Shown here in pieces: positions 11,858 to 23,755 of a DNA stretch of 64,000 bases. The notes under the pieces are model-generated. The model saw nothing but the letters and a program-made list of their open reading frames with translations. It did no database searches and was not told the origin of the DNA. Every line of letters begins with the position of its first letter. Positions within the stretch are counted from its first letter, which is position 1. Source of the stretch: Brachycybe producta. Lineage: Eukaryota; Arthropoda; Diplopoda; Playtdesmida; Andrognathidae. The position numbers and the translations under genes were made by a program. The stretch covers positions 3,863,903 through 3,927,902 of the forward strand of contig JAUPFP010000016.1 of NCBI GenBank assembly GCA_036925085.1, in the 5' to 3' direction.

Positions 11858-12660
11858 TAGTGGAAACCGTTTAACACGAAATGAAAGGGACCGGAATTTT
11901 TTTTTCGAAATTAAACAGTTGAATTTTCTCCTCGCGGTTAAGCAAAAATTTAAGGTTTTCAAATTAAACTTTTTTTCAGGAAAAACATTGCGAAGAAAAA
12001 ATCCAGAAGTGTTTTAGTGCCTTGGCACACAGTCCACTTTTGGTGGGGTTTTTTCAACTGCAAAATGAAATTGTGGAGGATTTAGCTGTGTTTGCTTTGT
12101 ATTTTTTCATTGTGCAATCCAAATCGACCGTCCAAAGTGGTCTGTGTGTTCCATCCCTTAGAAACTAGAATAGTTGGTGATAAATGAAAATGCTACAAGT
12201 TTTTTTGTGATGATATATGACTTATGACTAGGTTTAAAAAAAAAAAAGGAGGTGAAAATAATTTTCATGAAATTTTGATGCAAAAAAGCCTGAAAACAGA
12301 TCATTTTCAAACCATTAGAAAATGTTTATTTTTTAAGATATTGTCATGAAAAAACTTTTAGTATAATCTTTTACCTTTCTAGTTTTGTATACAAATTAAA
12401 TTTTATCGCAATCTTGTTCTTGAAAAAAAGTTTGATTAACGGTTATGAGCCCGAAAACATCTGTTCAACCTCCTAAACGAATGTCATGTTTTTTTGCAGT
12501 CGAAGAGGCTGGTTAGAGGCTAGAGATAACTAGTCTCAGTAAAAAAAGCAAAATTCTTTTGCCTAAGTCATTAAATTAAGGAATTTTTATTCTATTCAAA
12601 TTTTCCAGTTTGAAAATAATATTTCGTGTTATTCGTTTTCGTGTTAAACGGTTTTCACTG
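11858..12660. mobile_element. Mariner/Tigger-type element carrying nested MITEs
   Basis: Terminal inverted repeats read TAGTGGAAACCGTTTAACAC at the left and GTGTTAAACGGTTTTCACTG at the right, each bordered by TA. That is the pattern of Tc1/mariner/pogo-class elements (TA target). No transposase is left. The interior holds a family D copy (about 12016-12160), a family B fragment (about 12160-12480) and a scrap of the family G core (about 12495-12560), so it was a target for later insertions. Confidence 0.65.
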
Positions 12661-14164
12661 TAATGTGTGTTTGGAAGCTTTTTTTTTTAATTTTTTGAAA
12701 AATTAAAATGGTTACGATTTTTTTTTTTTTGAAAAAAAATTCTGTGATGGTGAATTGTTTTTTAAGAAAAAAAATGGGGGTGGATAGAAACAAAAAAATA
12801 ATCATGCAAAGTTGTTGCCGTCCATTTTTTGCCAAACGTTTTTGTTAACTACTTAATAACTTTTTCTTTAAACTTTTGTCATCGTGTTCTTCTGGACAAT
12901 TGTTAAGGCGAAGTCTTTCAACACCATCCTTTAATCTTATTACGTTTTTTTAATGGTTGGTTGTTTTATTTTATATATATAAAAAAAATTTGACTATTAA
13001 TTATGACATTTTACAGACACATATCTTCTCTGCTTTTTCTTTTTAAAAATATTTTCAAAATTGGTAAAAAAAAAAAAAATCTACAAGAACTTATGTTTTT
13101 TTTATTTTTGTAGACTTTACTAATAATTCAGAATATGTAGACAGTGAAAAATGACTTTAAAAAATGCACACTTTTGTTTTAAATAAGATTGTACAGATAG
13201 GCGATACATTATTGATATAAGTAAAAAAAACAATTGAGAAAACTTTAAAAGTTTTTATTGACGACGTTTTTCTTTCTGTTTCTATTCAAAAATGACCTGA
13301 TAAAACACAAATGCAGTTTATATTTCTGAAAATAACTCAGCAATAAGAAATTTACATTAAATGTAAATAATGTGTAAGTTTGTGTCCGGTAATTTGTTTC
13401 GTTATGTTTATTTTTTAGTTTGTTTTTCAGTGATGAGAACAAATTACTCATACTGTAACACTCCCCTATTCGCACAGCCCTCGGAGAGAAACTCGTAGTT
13501 GCGATTTGAATGTGTTTGATGAGTGTTCATGTTTAAGTCTTTTGCTCTATTGGTAGCTGTGTTGCTACTTAAACACCAGGGACACAAGGGACTGTACCTC
13601 AGGAGTCCATAGGTAGCAAATGGTTCTATCGAAGAAGGCTTACAGATGGTTGCTGGCGAATCTTTCTGGCTGTAGACTCATTCGATCATGTGGCAGCTGT
13701 AACAAAGTCCCACGTCCCGAAAATAAACGAAGTCCACACATGGATTGACATATATAAATGTGGATTGAGAGGAGAGTGAGATTTAGAACGGTTCTCTTCG
13801 ATGTCAATCTCTAGACTCCCTTCTCAATCCACACGGTCCTGTATTTATACGTGAAATAACAATTAAACATATATTGCATAAAACAAAGTCTCTTGGACAC
13901 AACCAGGATCTAATAACAGGCAATGAAATATATAACAATGAAACGTAATAAATTAATGATTATAAACAGAAACGAAAAGGACCTTCTTCTTCCTTTTCGT
14001 CACACTTGACAAAGTTCTCGCTGGCCAAGAGTTCTTTCTGCAGCATCGATTTCTCTAGGCTACATCCTATTAAAATCGACAATAGAGGCCTCTTGCCTTC
14101 TTTTCTCATCCTGGTGGGCGGGGAGATATCACCTCGATGACCTCCCGGCCACCCCCAAGCATGA
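12661..14164. other. Intergenic; unclassified moderately GC-rich block at the end
   Basis: 12661-13440 is AT-rich and featureless. 13450-14164 is richer in GC than its surroundings, starts with TGTAACACTCCCC and contains an inverted pair of GTGGATTGAGA-like segments (about 13758-13835). It has no long reading frame. It could be a decayed LTR or other transposon, but neither ends nor a primer site are visible. Confidence 0.4.
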
Positions 14165-14172
14165 GGTGAGAA

Positions 14173-14710
14173 GGTTGGGGGTCACTACAGCTACCAAGGC
14201 TCACAAGCGCTACTAGGGGGAGAACAGCTACTTGGGTTGCTACAGCTACCAAAAAAATTAATAGACCTTTTGTTCATCAGAAGGGTCACTACAGCTACCA
14301 AAAAATAGGGGGACAAAATATAGATCTTTTTTTATCACTTTCTCCTCACTACAGCTAAAAAATAACCCTTTCTCCCTAACCTTACCTAATAAAACCTTAA
14401 CGATCCTAACCAAAAAGTACCGATACTAACCGAACCTAACCGATCCTAACCAAACCTAACCGAACCTAACCGATCTTAACCAAACCTAACTGAACCTAAC
14501 CGATCCTTAACGATCCTAACCGAACCTTACCGATCCTAACCGAACCTTACTGAACATAATGAAACCTAATCGAACATAATGAAACCTAACTGAACCGAAT
14601 GTAATCTAAACTAAATGTATTGATAAACAAATTGGTAGCTGTAGTGACCCTGGTGGCTGTAGTGAGCCTGGTAGCTGTAGTGACCCAGTTAGCTGTAGTG
14701 AGCCAGTCCC
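14173..14710. mobile_element. Family E element, copy 1, with telomere-like internal array
   Basis: Non-autonomous DNA transposon of 538 bp flanked by perfect 8-bp duplications GGTGAGAA (14165-14172 and 14711-14718), as expected for hAT-class insertion. The left end is GGTTGGGGGTCACTACAGCT; the right end is the imperfect inverse (TAGCTGTAGTGAGCCAGTCC plus C). Subterminal CACTACAGCTACC motifs repeat in both orientations. The centre (about 14384-14600) is an array of about 10-bp units related to CCTAACCGAT and CCTAACCGAA. Confidence 0.8.
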
Positions 14711-14718
14711 GGTGAGAA

Positions 14719-16377
14719 CCTGCCCATCAAAATATCTTTAATTATACGAAGGGAAGGAAATTGGAATATGCGATTCGTTACAATACTTTTAAATGTAAGT
14801 GGTAAGTACAATAGTTGTAATAGTTAAGTTGTTTTAATCTAAACCCAACACTAATTTCAATTTTCTTATAGGTTAGTAACAAGTAGGCTTACAAGAGTTT
14901 TAAGTAAAAAAAAATATATAACGTCTTCTAAAACTCTGGGGCCTCATTACATAAAGAAAATAAGATTGTCATAACCTGGTAACAATCACAAAAGCAAATG
15001 ACAAAATATTACTAAGACAATTATTGTCATATTACTGCCATTAACTAGTAACTTATGACTGTCATTTTATGCTGCACACATAAAATGACAGTCATAAAAT
15101 AGTAGTGCACATGGAGTGACATCATAGGTATGAATTACACCATTTTATCACTTTTTTTTCTATAATGAAGCCTTCTAGTTATTCTGTTTTTTTTTCAGAA
15201 ACAACATTAATTCCAATGTCCCACATGCAGAAAACACAATTTGAAATGCGACTGAAAATTTCTCTTAAATAATAATTCTTTTCTATTGGCAGAAAAAAAG
15301 TAAAATATGTTAGGTGTAGAAATAACAAACATAAAAAACACCTAACATATTCCAAAAAAATCTGATAGAAGATAAAAAATAAATTAACTAATTAGTAATA
15401 CATTAATGGTTAACTTGGAAGTTAAAAAATTCATTAAAAGTCAAACATCCTGTTTAAAAAATTAAAAAAGAAAAAAGTAACATTTTTGCACACTCGGTAT
15501 AAAGGAAGTTGTTCAAAAAGGAAATAAAAAGAAAAAAGAAAAATAAAGAAGAGAAGAAAAATGAAAAAGGATTAATAATTATAACTGGATTATTGATAAT
15601 AATTTAATTAATTATTTTATATCGACTATTTAATTAATAAAATCAATAAAAAGACAATATTAATTTCTAAATAAAATATTAATTTCATTTAATAGGAGGT
15701 AAATACAACAATAATAAAATAGACCCAAAATAAACAAATTATAAAAGTAAAAGGGAACCAAAATGGGTTAAATTAAAAAAAAAGGCAAAATTGTTACAAA
15801 GTAGAAAAACAGGATGAAGACGAAAAAGAAAACGATCAAAAAGTTCGATAACGGTTAAAGAAAGGAACTTGATGTCAAAAAATAGATACGATAACATCGA
15901 AGAAAAGGCTTAACGCAGGAAATACATAGCGAAACATTAACTACACAAATTCACAATAACAGAAAATCATAGTCCAGAATCGTAGGTAATAAAAGAGGTA
16001 GCCATGTTTATTTTAGACAGATGCTCGAAATTGGAGAGAACGAGATAGTCAAAAAAATGTAGCCAGAGAATCTCAAAATTGGAGGAGAAAAAGAATCTCA
16101 AATTGGAGAAGGAAAGAGAACCTCGAAATTGGAGAAAGGAGAGAGTAGCAATTTGAAGTACCAGAAAATCCATTGGAATCAAGAGAGTAGTGAAGTGTGT
16201 GAAAGTGCTAGTGCCCAAACAGGAATAACAGAAGAAGCAGCAAGTGGTCACCAGGATTTTCCAGGAAATTGAAGAGAAGCCGATTCCCATCAAGGTTCAA
16301 TCTCGTGGAGAACATCTCAACAATTTAGGGTAGGACAAGCTATAATTTTTAATAAATGGTCACATAAAACCTTACAA
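14719..16377. other. Intergenic AT-rich DNA with one family H MITE
   Basis: A family H element lies at about 14939-15172; its ends are GGCCTCATTACATAAAG and the inverse TATAATGAAGCC, and it contains the inverted pair ACTGTCATTTTATG/CATAAAATGACAGT. 15190-15960 is very AT-rich with no feature. 15960-16310 is purine-rich with repeats of CTCAAAATTGGAG-like units; no gene recognised. Confidence 0.5.
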
Positions 16378-16534
16378 AAAGTGAAAGGGGGGACACATGA
16401 TGAGAATAGAAATTTAAGATTCCTGTATCCCTGATATCCAAAGTGAAAAGGGAGGGGGACACATGATAAGAATAGAAATTTAAGATTCCTGTGTCCCTGA
16501 TATCCAAAGTGAAAGGGGGACACATGATATTAAA
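16378..16534 (+). repeat. Tandem repeat, about 62-66 bp unit, 2.5 copies
   Basis: Two full units and one partial unit share GACACATGAT, ATAGAAATTTAAGATTCCTG and CCCTGATATCCAAAGTGAAA. The array abuts the 5' truncated end of the LINE that follows. Confidence 0.8.
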
Positions 16535-19184
16535 ATAGAGGTTAAGTGTGTTGATTTATCAAGAACTTTATCAGTCACTAGTGTAAGAACTTCTTTGGAC
16601 ACTCTTCATCGTAAATACCATAGCCCAATCATTATTTTAGGAGGTGATGTAAATTTTCCAAACATCAACTGGGAAATGCATACGGTGATCAGTGGCAGTG
16701 ACAAGCTATTAGCAGTTTCATTTTTAGATAGTATGAATACTTATTCTATGGAACAGGTTGTAACTAAACCAACCAGAAATGACAAAATTCTTGATGTAGT
16801 ACTGACTAATAGTCCGGAGTTATTATCCAATGTTAGGGTATCAGGGGGAATTAGTGATCATCAGATTATCTTATGTGATGTTAATGCATGTGTGGAAAAA
16901 ATTTCTGAGGTTAAAAGAGTAGTGTTTCTTTTTAACAAATGTAATTGGGATGGTTTTAAGTCACATTTGATAGATAATTTTCATAAATTTAAAGAATGTT
17001 TTCATCCTCAAAATGTGAATTTGAATTGGTCACGATTTCATAGTTTAATTTTAAGTGGGTCTTCCTCCTTTATTCCAACGAAGGTAGTTAGAGACTGTGC
17101 CACACCAGTATGGTACACTAGCAAAGTTAAAAGGGCTCTTCGTAAGCAACGCTTATGGAGGAATAGGGCTAGAAATCACCCAAAATTAGTGAATTGCAAT
17201 GAATTCCGTATTGCACGCACAGCAGCGAAACGGGAAATCTTGTTAGCTCACGATAATTTTAAAACAGAAACGCTTGGAGAATGGTTAAAAACGGACCCAA
17301 AATTATTTTGGCGTTACATCAAGAACTCTAGGCGAAGTAGAGAATCTATTCCTTCTCTGGTTGACACAAATGGGAAGCTTGTTTCAGATCCAGTAGGGAA
17401 AGCTACCTTATTAAATGAACAATACAAGAATTTCTTCACAATTGATGATGGCATACCACATGAAGGTTTTCCTTCAACATCTCTTTTTATGGATCAAATT
17501 GTAATAACTGCAGATGGGATAGTCAAGCAACTTCTAAAATTAGACTCAAATAAAACCTGTGGTCCAGATGGGATGTATGCTATCATTTTAAAAAATCTTG
17601 CACAAGAGTTGGGTCCATACCTTCAGTTAATTTTTCAACAGAGTTTAGATGTAGGTATTGTACCAGATATGTGGAAATTAGCTAATGTTAGCCCAATTTT
17701 TAAATCAGGAGACAAGTCTCAGGTAACTAATTACAGACCCGTGTCTTTAACCTCGATAGTTTGCAAGGTCCTTGAACATATTATATATTCCTCCTCAATG
17801 AATTTTCTTATGGAAAACAATCTTTTGTGTGATAACCAGCATGGGTTTCTTAGGGGGCGTTCATGTGAAACCCAGCTTATTCTTTTAGTTGATGACCTTC
17901 AGAAAATTTTAGACAAAGGCAGTCAGATAGATTTGGTTTTTCTTGATCTCTGCAAGGCATTTGACACAGTTTCTCACTCAAAACTAATGACAAAAATTAG
18001 TGGGTATGGATTGGGTGAACAGGTGTATAAATGGGTGCATTCTTTTTTGAGTGATAGGAAACAAAGGGTTGTTGCAGGTGGGTCTGAATCTGACTGGATA
18101 GGGGTTACATCAGGGGTTATTCAGGGTAGTGTGTTGGTCCACTTCTGTTTCTTTTGTATATTAATGACCTCAGCAGTCAAGTTAGCAGCAATTGCCGGCT
18201 ATTTGCAGATGATACAATAATTTATCGTGAGGTTACCTCTGACAATGATTGCCATATTATTGATAGTGACTTGAAAGCAATAGAGGCATGGTGTTCTAAA
18301 TGGCAACTTCAACTTAATAAGGGAAAATGTTGTGTAATGAGGGTAGCTAGGGGAAGGAATCCAATAATATTTCCATATAGAATAGGGGCCATTCCACTTA
18401 ATAACGTAGATTCTTATAAATATTTGGGGGTAACGATTACAGCTAAACTTTCTTGAAAGCTGCATGTCGAACAGATTATTTCCAAGTCTATGCAGATGCT
18501 TAGGTTTAGTCAACGCATTCTAAGAAGGTGTCCCAGGGAGGTAAAATGTATAGCATATCAATCATTAGTACGTCCCCATCTAGAATACTGCAGCTCTGTG
18601 TGGAATCCCCACACTGAGGACTTAGCTCACTCTATAGAAATGGTCCAACGCAGGGCTGCTAGGTTTGTTTGTGCTAAATATGGATATGCCGACAGTGTAA
18701 CTAAAATGCTTTCAGAGCTTGGTTGGGATAGTTTACTTGCAAGACGTTCAGATTTTAGTCTTAATATCTTTAATCGAATGCTAGAAGGCTCTTGCCCTAA
18801 ACCTACTTCAAGTAAACTTTGCAGGGCATTATATTTGGGTACGGGTGACCACTCTAATAAAGTTGGAGAGATTTTTGCACGAACAGATTCTTATTACTGG
18901 TCATTTGTCCCGAGGGCGATTCGACAATGGAACTCGCTTGCTGGGGATTTTGTGCAGGAAAAACGTATTTTATGGGAGTCATAATTTTGTTTTGTTTTGA
19001 CAATGCATATATTTGCAGCATTAAAAAATATTGAAATTGTTGTGGGTTTATATCATTAGGGTTTGATATTTTCTGGTTTTGACAATGCATTTTCTATGCT
19101 GCACTTGGACTCTTGTCCCTCTGCCATAGGCCTTTATGGCTGCTTGCAGAGTAATTTTTCAAATTCAAAAAAAAAAAAAAACTC
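16535..19184 (+). mobile_element. CR1/jockey-group LINE, 5'-truncated, near-intact reverse transcriptase
   Basis: Non-LTR retrotransposon. The frame opens within the C-terminal part of an APE endonuclease (IILGGDVNFPNINW near the start; SDHQIILCDV later). Reverse transcriptase motifs follow in order: NKTCGPDGM, NYRPVSLTS, NQHGFLRGRSC, FLDLCKAFDTVSH, then LFADDT, the catalytic FADD form of YxDD. Two lesions break the frame. One base is missing near 18137, inside the conserved Q-G-x-x-L-G-P segment, and a TGA stands at 18454-18456 where neighbouring frame is open on both sides. The C terminus (VQRRAARF ... PRAIRQWNSL) runs to 18984. The 3' tail contains CCCTCTGCCATAGGCC and ends in poly-A at about 19167-19180. 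The start is at about the tandem-repeat junction; no target duplication was found. Confidence 0.9.
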
Positions 19185-19897
19185 AATACCCTTGTTGTCA
19201 TAATAACCAGTATGATAGTGGTTGTGATCAGTTTTAATACAGCATTAATCAGAGCCCCTCTGAAAATTAATTCACAGCCGTGGACGGAGTAACTACCATC
19301 TTAGTGGTTTTACTCCACATTCCATCTTTCTGTGAACATTAAACCTCTGGTAGAAGTGTCATTGGGCTTATCATGAGACACTGACTTCTTAATCCAGAGG
19401 ACACAAATTGAGTAAATCAAAGAGGCTTAAGTGAAATGGGTAAACAAATTATGAAGAAATGAATGAGAGTAGATAGGGGACCATAGAAAATAAACAAAGA
19501 AATTGTATAACCCTTGTTATTTTACTATTAACAAAATAAAATGTTGCTGTATTATTCATGTCTAATTTCGTTAAATAAAATTAATCAGGTAACATCCAAA
19601 CAAGTGAATCCGGGTTTATGAGAAGGGTTCAACAAGTCTTGCCTTGCTACGACCTGTATAAGCCTTCACTGGCTTTAGGACCTGCTAAATCAATCTTAAC
19701 CTTTTCTCGTAAAAGCTAAAATAAGTTTTTCCTGTCCCTAACCAGAGGCAGGCGAGAAATAACAAATAAATATAATTAAATTATAGAAATTTTATTTTCT
19801 GTTGCATTTTCAATCTGTGTTTTCGGCACGTGTGTTCTTGGCCTAAGATGTTTCATCGACAGCGGGTAATTCTTCGTTTCAGGAAAAAACTAACAAT
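19185..19897. other. Intergenic spacer between LINE and RTE fragment
   Basis: No gene or clear repeat ends recognised. Short inverted stretches such as GGAGTAACTACCATC and GGTTTTACTCC (about 19289-19315) suggest decayed mobile DNA. Confidence 0.4.
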
Positions 19898-19914
19898 AAG
19901 TAGAAATTGTAAGT

Positions 19915-20540
19915 CATCATCATTTCCTGTACCTTATCCCGCAAGCAGCAGGGTCGGCCTTGCTGGTTCTAACTCTCCACTCGTTCCGATTTTGCACTAA
20001 GCCCCCAGGGACCCCACATGCCACCATATCCCGTTTTACTACCACATCCCAGGTTTGCTTGGGTCTTCCTCTACCCCGATTTATTTCCAGGTCTAAGTTC
20101 ATTGCCTGCCTCAGCAGCCCATCTTCTCTGCTCCTGAGGACATGCCCAAACCACCGCAGCCTATTTTCCTGCATCTTTTCTACTATATTTGTTACCCCTA
20201 CACTACCCCTAATAAAATCATTTCTAATCCTATCCCTTCTGGTCACCCCACTCATAAACCTTAGCATTCTCATCTCAGCTACCTGCATTCTAGCCTCATG
20301 CACCTTCTTGATTGCCCAACATTCTGACCCATACAACATAGCTGGTCTGACTACTGTTCTATAAAACTTTCCCTTCAATTTTATAGGTAACTTCCTGTCA
20401 CATAAAACCCCACTAGCCTGCCTCCACCTATGCCAACCTGCTTTTATCCGGTTTGTGATGTCTAAGTCTAAGTTCCCATCATCTTGCAGCACAGATGCTA
20501 AATATTTGAAGTCATGCACCTGCTGCATTAAACTGTTCCC
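19915..20540 (-). mobile_element. RTE-clade LINE 3' fragment with 17-bp target duplication
   Basis: A 202-residue minus-strand frame (20528 to 19920) matches the C-terminal domain typical of RTE-type elements. It has KGKFYRTVVRPAMLYGSECW, MRMLRFMSGVTRRDRIRNDF, KMQENRLRWFGHVLR, RGRGRPKQTW, and ends at DPAACG. The polymerase core and endonuclease are missing, so this is a 5'-truncated insertion. The 3' tail is ATG repeats (seen as CATCATCATT at 19915), usual for this clade. Perfect direct repeats AAGTAGAAATTGTAAGT flank it at 19898-19914 and 20541-20557. The residual frame is still open, which suggests a fairly recent insertion. Confidence 0.88.
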
Positions 20541-20557
20541 AAGTAGAAATTGTAAGT

Positions 20558-21195
20558 ATGTTAGAAATTTGAAAAATAGCTTCCTCAGTGTCTATATGTA
20601 GTGTACTGTGTTTATATGTTGATATATTTCAAAATAAATTTTTTGGCAGTATAAAAATGACCCAATTTAAGTTTTTGAATATTAGCAGTTAATTTTTTCA
20701 GTTTTTGATTCATAAAAAGTTTTATTTTAAACATAGAAACGTGAAATAAAATCGTCCCTGTTGAAACACCCCCAATAAAGTCCACGCTTTTTCTAACATT
20801 AAGTTGAGCTACCTCTCTCTCTCTCTCTCTTTCAGGTCTGTGTGTGTGTGTTTAACGCTGTACAAACCTTGAAGCACGTCGGAATTTATATAAATTTAAA
20901 TGAATAAATGAACTGCTTTTTTTCTCAAGGTCAACTATATGTTGCACACTCCCCATCCAAGAACCCCATGATATTAAATTGGAGAGGGGGAAAAGGTTGG
21001 AAAGTGTAGAAGGGGGAGAGAGAGAAACGTGGAGGGGGAAAAAGTGGGAGGGGGTGACTGAAATTGAAATGAAAGGAGTAAAAAAAGGAACAAACGACGC
21101 GCATGCGCACAATGCGCAAAAATGAAAAACTCATTTTCTCTTTCAAATATAAAAAGGGGAGGGGATAATAGTAGCAAAATTAAACTACAGTTTAT
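20558..21195. other. Intergenic; family A scrap, CT microsatellite, GC-rich patch
   Basis: About 20560-20760 holds decayed family A sequence. A CT run lies at 20811-20833. 20940-21130 is purine-rich and includes CGCGCATGCGCAC (21095-21112 region), resembling an NRF1-type palindrome. No gene seen. Confidence 0.45.
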
Positions 21196-21339
21196 CACAG
21201 GCAATTGTGCCCAGCATTAGAATTTCTTTTGCTCAGCCCTTTTATGAACGTCATCAATTTCTAATTGGTTTGTTACTTGGTCTGACGTCATAAAAGGGCG
21301 GAGGAAAAGAAATTCTAATGCTGGGCACAGTTGCCTGTG
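21196..21339. mobile_element. Family C MITE (hAT-type), copy 1
   Basis: Family C has ACAGGCA termini and arms holding ATTGG, TGACGTCA-like and GGGCGG-like motifs. This copy reads ACAGGCAATTGTGCCCAGCA at the left and the near-perfect inverse at the right. It carries TGACGTCA in CTGACGTCATAAAAGGGCGG. No coding capacity. No clear target duplication here. Confidence 0.8.
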
Positions 21340-21382
21340 GATTTTGCTCCCGTCATTCATTTATGACGGGTTACCCCACTAG

Positions 21383-21395
21383 TATATATACATAA

Positions 21396-21447
<52 letters not shown>
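21383..21447. repeat. AT dinucleotide microsatellite
   Basis: About 60 bases of alternating A and T, interrupted once by ACATAAAG near the left end. Confidence 0.95.
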
Positions 21448-21449
<2 letters not shown>

Positions 21450-23152
21450 TAGTTTGTAGAATGAAGTTAAAATGAGTTTATTATTTCTATATTAGTTCAT
21501 TGTTTATTTATTGGCAATCTTCAAAAAATGTTGCTTCCGTCATCAAATATTTTTTATTTATTTTAAGGAGGTAAATAAATTGGTACAACAACAACAAGAA
21601 TGTGTGTGTACATCAGTAAAGTCAACAAACAACATAAATATTACGAGAAAAAAATGTACAATAAGAAAACTGGACCAACTTATTGAGGTTAAGAAGTTTT
21701 TCCTAGAAAAATTCTTATCTAAATTTGTGAATCACTTGAATTGTTTTTGTCGCTTTTTTTATAAATAGAAATTGAATTTTTAAAGACATGCAGCTGATAT
21801 TGAAACTCAATAGAAATTGCAAAATAAAATAAAAAAGTATTGAAAACATTTTTGCATTGAATAAATTATTGAGAGTATTATTTTTTTTATTTATAAATTA
21901 TTCATTTTGAGCTGATGACGTTTCTACTTTTTTAATTTCGGAAGTGGCATAGAAAAAAAATGGTTATTGATGCCATTGGGTTGAATCAACAATTGACTAA
22001 TAATACTGGTATAATACAAGTATGAGCTAAATTTGTTGTTTTTTTCTATAGCAGCTGTTATGGATTATAAGTGGTTCTAAATCTGTATTGTGCTGACAAA
22101 GGCATTTTTTTTCTCTTTTTTTTTTTTGGACCAGAATATAATTTCTTATTATCAGGGATTCAGGGGGGGGGGGGCGATATAACAAAATTTTATTGAATTT
22201 TTTTCCATTATCAAGCAAGTAAAATGCTTTTTTTGAAACAAAATCTGGTATTTTTATAATATCTTAAAAATAATAAACGTTTCATGACATTTTAGAATTT
22301 GGTTTCATTTTGCAACTTATTAAACAGTGATAGAAATTTTATTTTGTTATTCTACGCTTTTTTTTAAATAAATCTTTAAATTATATTTAAAATTTTTCTG
22401 AAAAAAAAACTGTGAAAAAAAAAAAGTACGTAATTGCTGATGTAAGATTTAACTGTCATAAACCCTCTTATTTTGAAATATATCAGCATGAACATTGTTT
22501 ATGCAACTTCTATTGTCATTCTACTTTTTAAACAAATCTTGAGATTATGTTTAAAAGTTTTTTTTATTAAAAAATGTTTGAACTGCGCAAATGTGTTGAA
22601 TGTGTTTGAAAATGTGTTGAAATGTGCTATTTTAACTGCCATAAAACGTTTATTTTGAAAGATACCACCATGAAAATTGTCTATGCATATTTTATTGTCA
22701 TTCTACTTTTGAGTTTTTCAATTTGAACCCCCTGTTTTGACTACATAATGTGCTTAAGTAAGATTTAACTGTCATGAAACGTTTATTTTGAAAGATGTCA
22801 CCATGAAGATTATTTTAGCATTGTCTCTTGTTATTGTACTTTTCAATTTTTCAATTGGGTAAAACTTGTTTTTTTACAGCCATAATATGCTGAAGTATGA
22901 TGTAGCTGACAGACCAAATGATTTCTGTCATAAGTTTTTCAATCAAAATTAGCTCACAGCTGAAACTCATTGACACAAAATCTCAAAATGAAAAAAAAAA
23001 TACCCCTCCACATAAGTGGTGTTGAAAATCTCTCTTTTTAAAAAAAAAAGAAAACTCTATCAAGACTTGAAGCATATGTATATTTTTGCCAAAATAATAA
23101 TAAACTTTGGCGCCCAGTCTTAAATGCTTGACACTACTATTAGTCTATTATA
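21448..23152. other. Intergenic AT-rich DNA with decayed family A/B arms
   Basis: Several stretches between 22260 and 22900 repeat the motif AAACGTTTATTTTGAAAGAT with ACCATGAAAAT and a terminal TTCTACTTTT. This looks like a decayed tandem set of family A or B arms. No gene recognised. Confidence 0.45.
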
Positions 23153-23755
23153 GACCTGTACAACTCGGTTGAGGGTGAGAGCCAATATTACCTCCAAAAA
23201 GTCCGCCACGGGCCGCAAGAAGTAATTAATTAAACAAAAATAATGTACTAATTTTTATTTAATATTGAGCAACCATAGCAAGTGATGAAGGCGAGCGCAG
23301 CGAGCGAAAAATCTTTATATAACAAATGTCTTCGTTTTTTCTAAAAAAAAAAACCGGGTCATTTTCAAACTCAACTATAAATATAAAATATTAAAATATT
23401 GCCATGAAAAAACTTTTAGCATCATCTTTTACCATTCTAGTTTTGAAAACAATTTGAATTTTTTCATAATGTTTTTTTTCTAAGAAAAAAACGTTCACTT
23501 GGCGTTTTTGTGTCCGAATTTTACAACAAAAAACGTCTATGGAACCATAGCATTAAGCACTGCAGTGATGCCCTCTCAGAGAACAAAATCAAAATAAATG
23601 TCTATTCAGCCATCTTAACTCTTCAGCTTTTATACACATAGATCTACTTATAATTTTTTTTTTAAAAAATTAAAAACAAAATTATACAATTATTTCTAAA
23701 ATGCGTTGCCGGGCCACATAGCAAGACTAGGCGGGCCGTATGTTGTGCAGGGATG
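23153..23755. mobile_element. Probable hAT-like remnant interrupted by family B right arm
   Basis: The left side reads GACCTGTACAACTCGG followed by CCACGGGCCGCAAG. The right side reads GCGGGCCGTATGTTGTGCAG, a loose inverse. Between them, about 23340-23640 is a family B half-element ending TTCAGCCATCTTAA. The call rests on weak terminal similarity only. Confidence 0.35.

Noticed and set aside
13450-14164. Possible solo LTR beginning TGTAACA
   Set aside because: No matching CA end with a target duplication and no primer-binding site were found; left as unclassified.
20852-21204. Several short minus-strand frames
   Set aside because: They come from a purine-rich tract (GAGGGGG runs) and give low-complexity Ser/Phe/Pro peptides.
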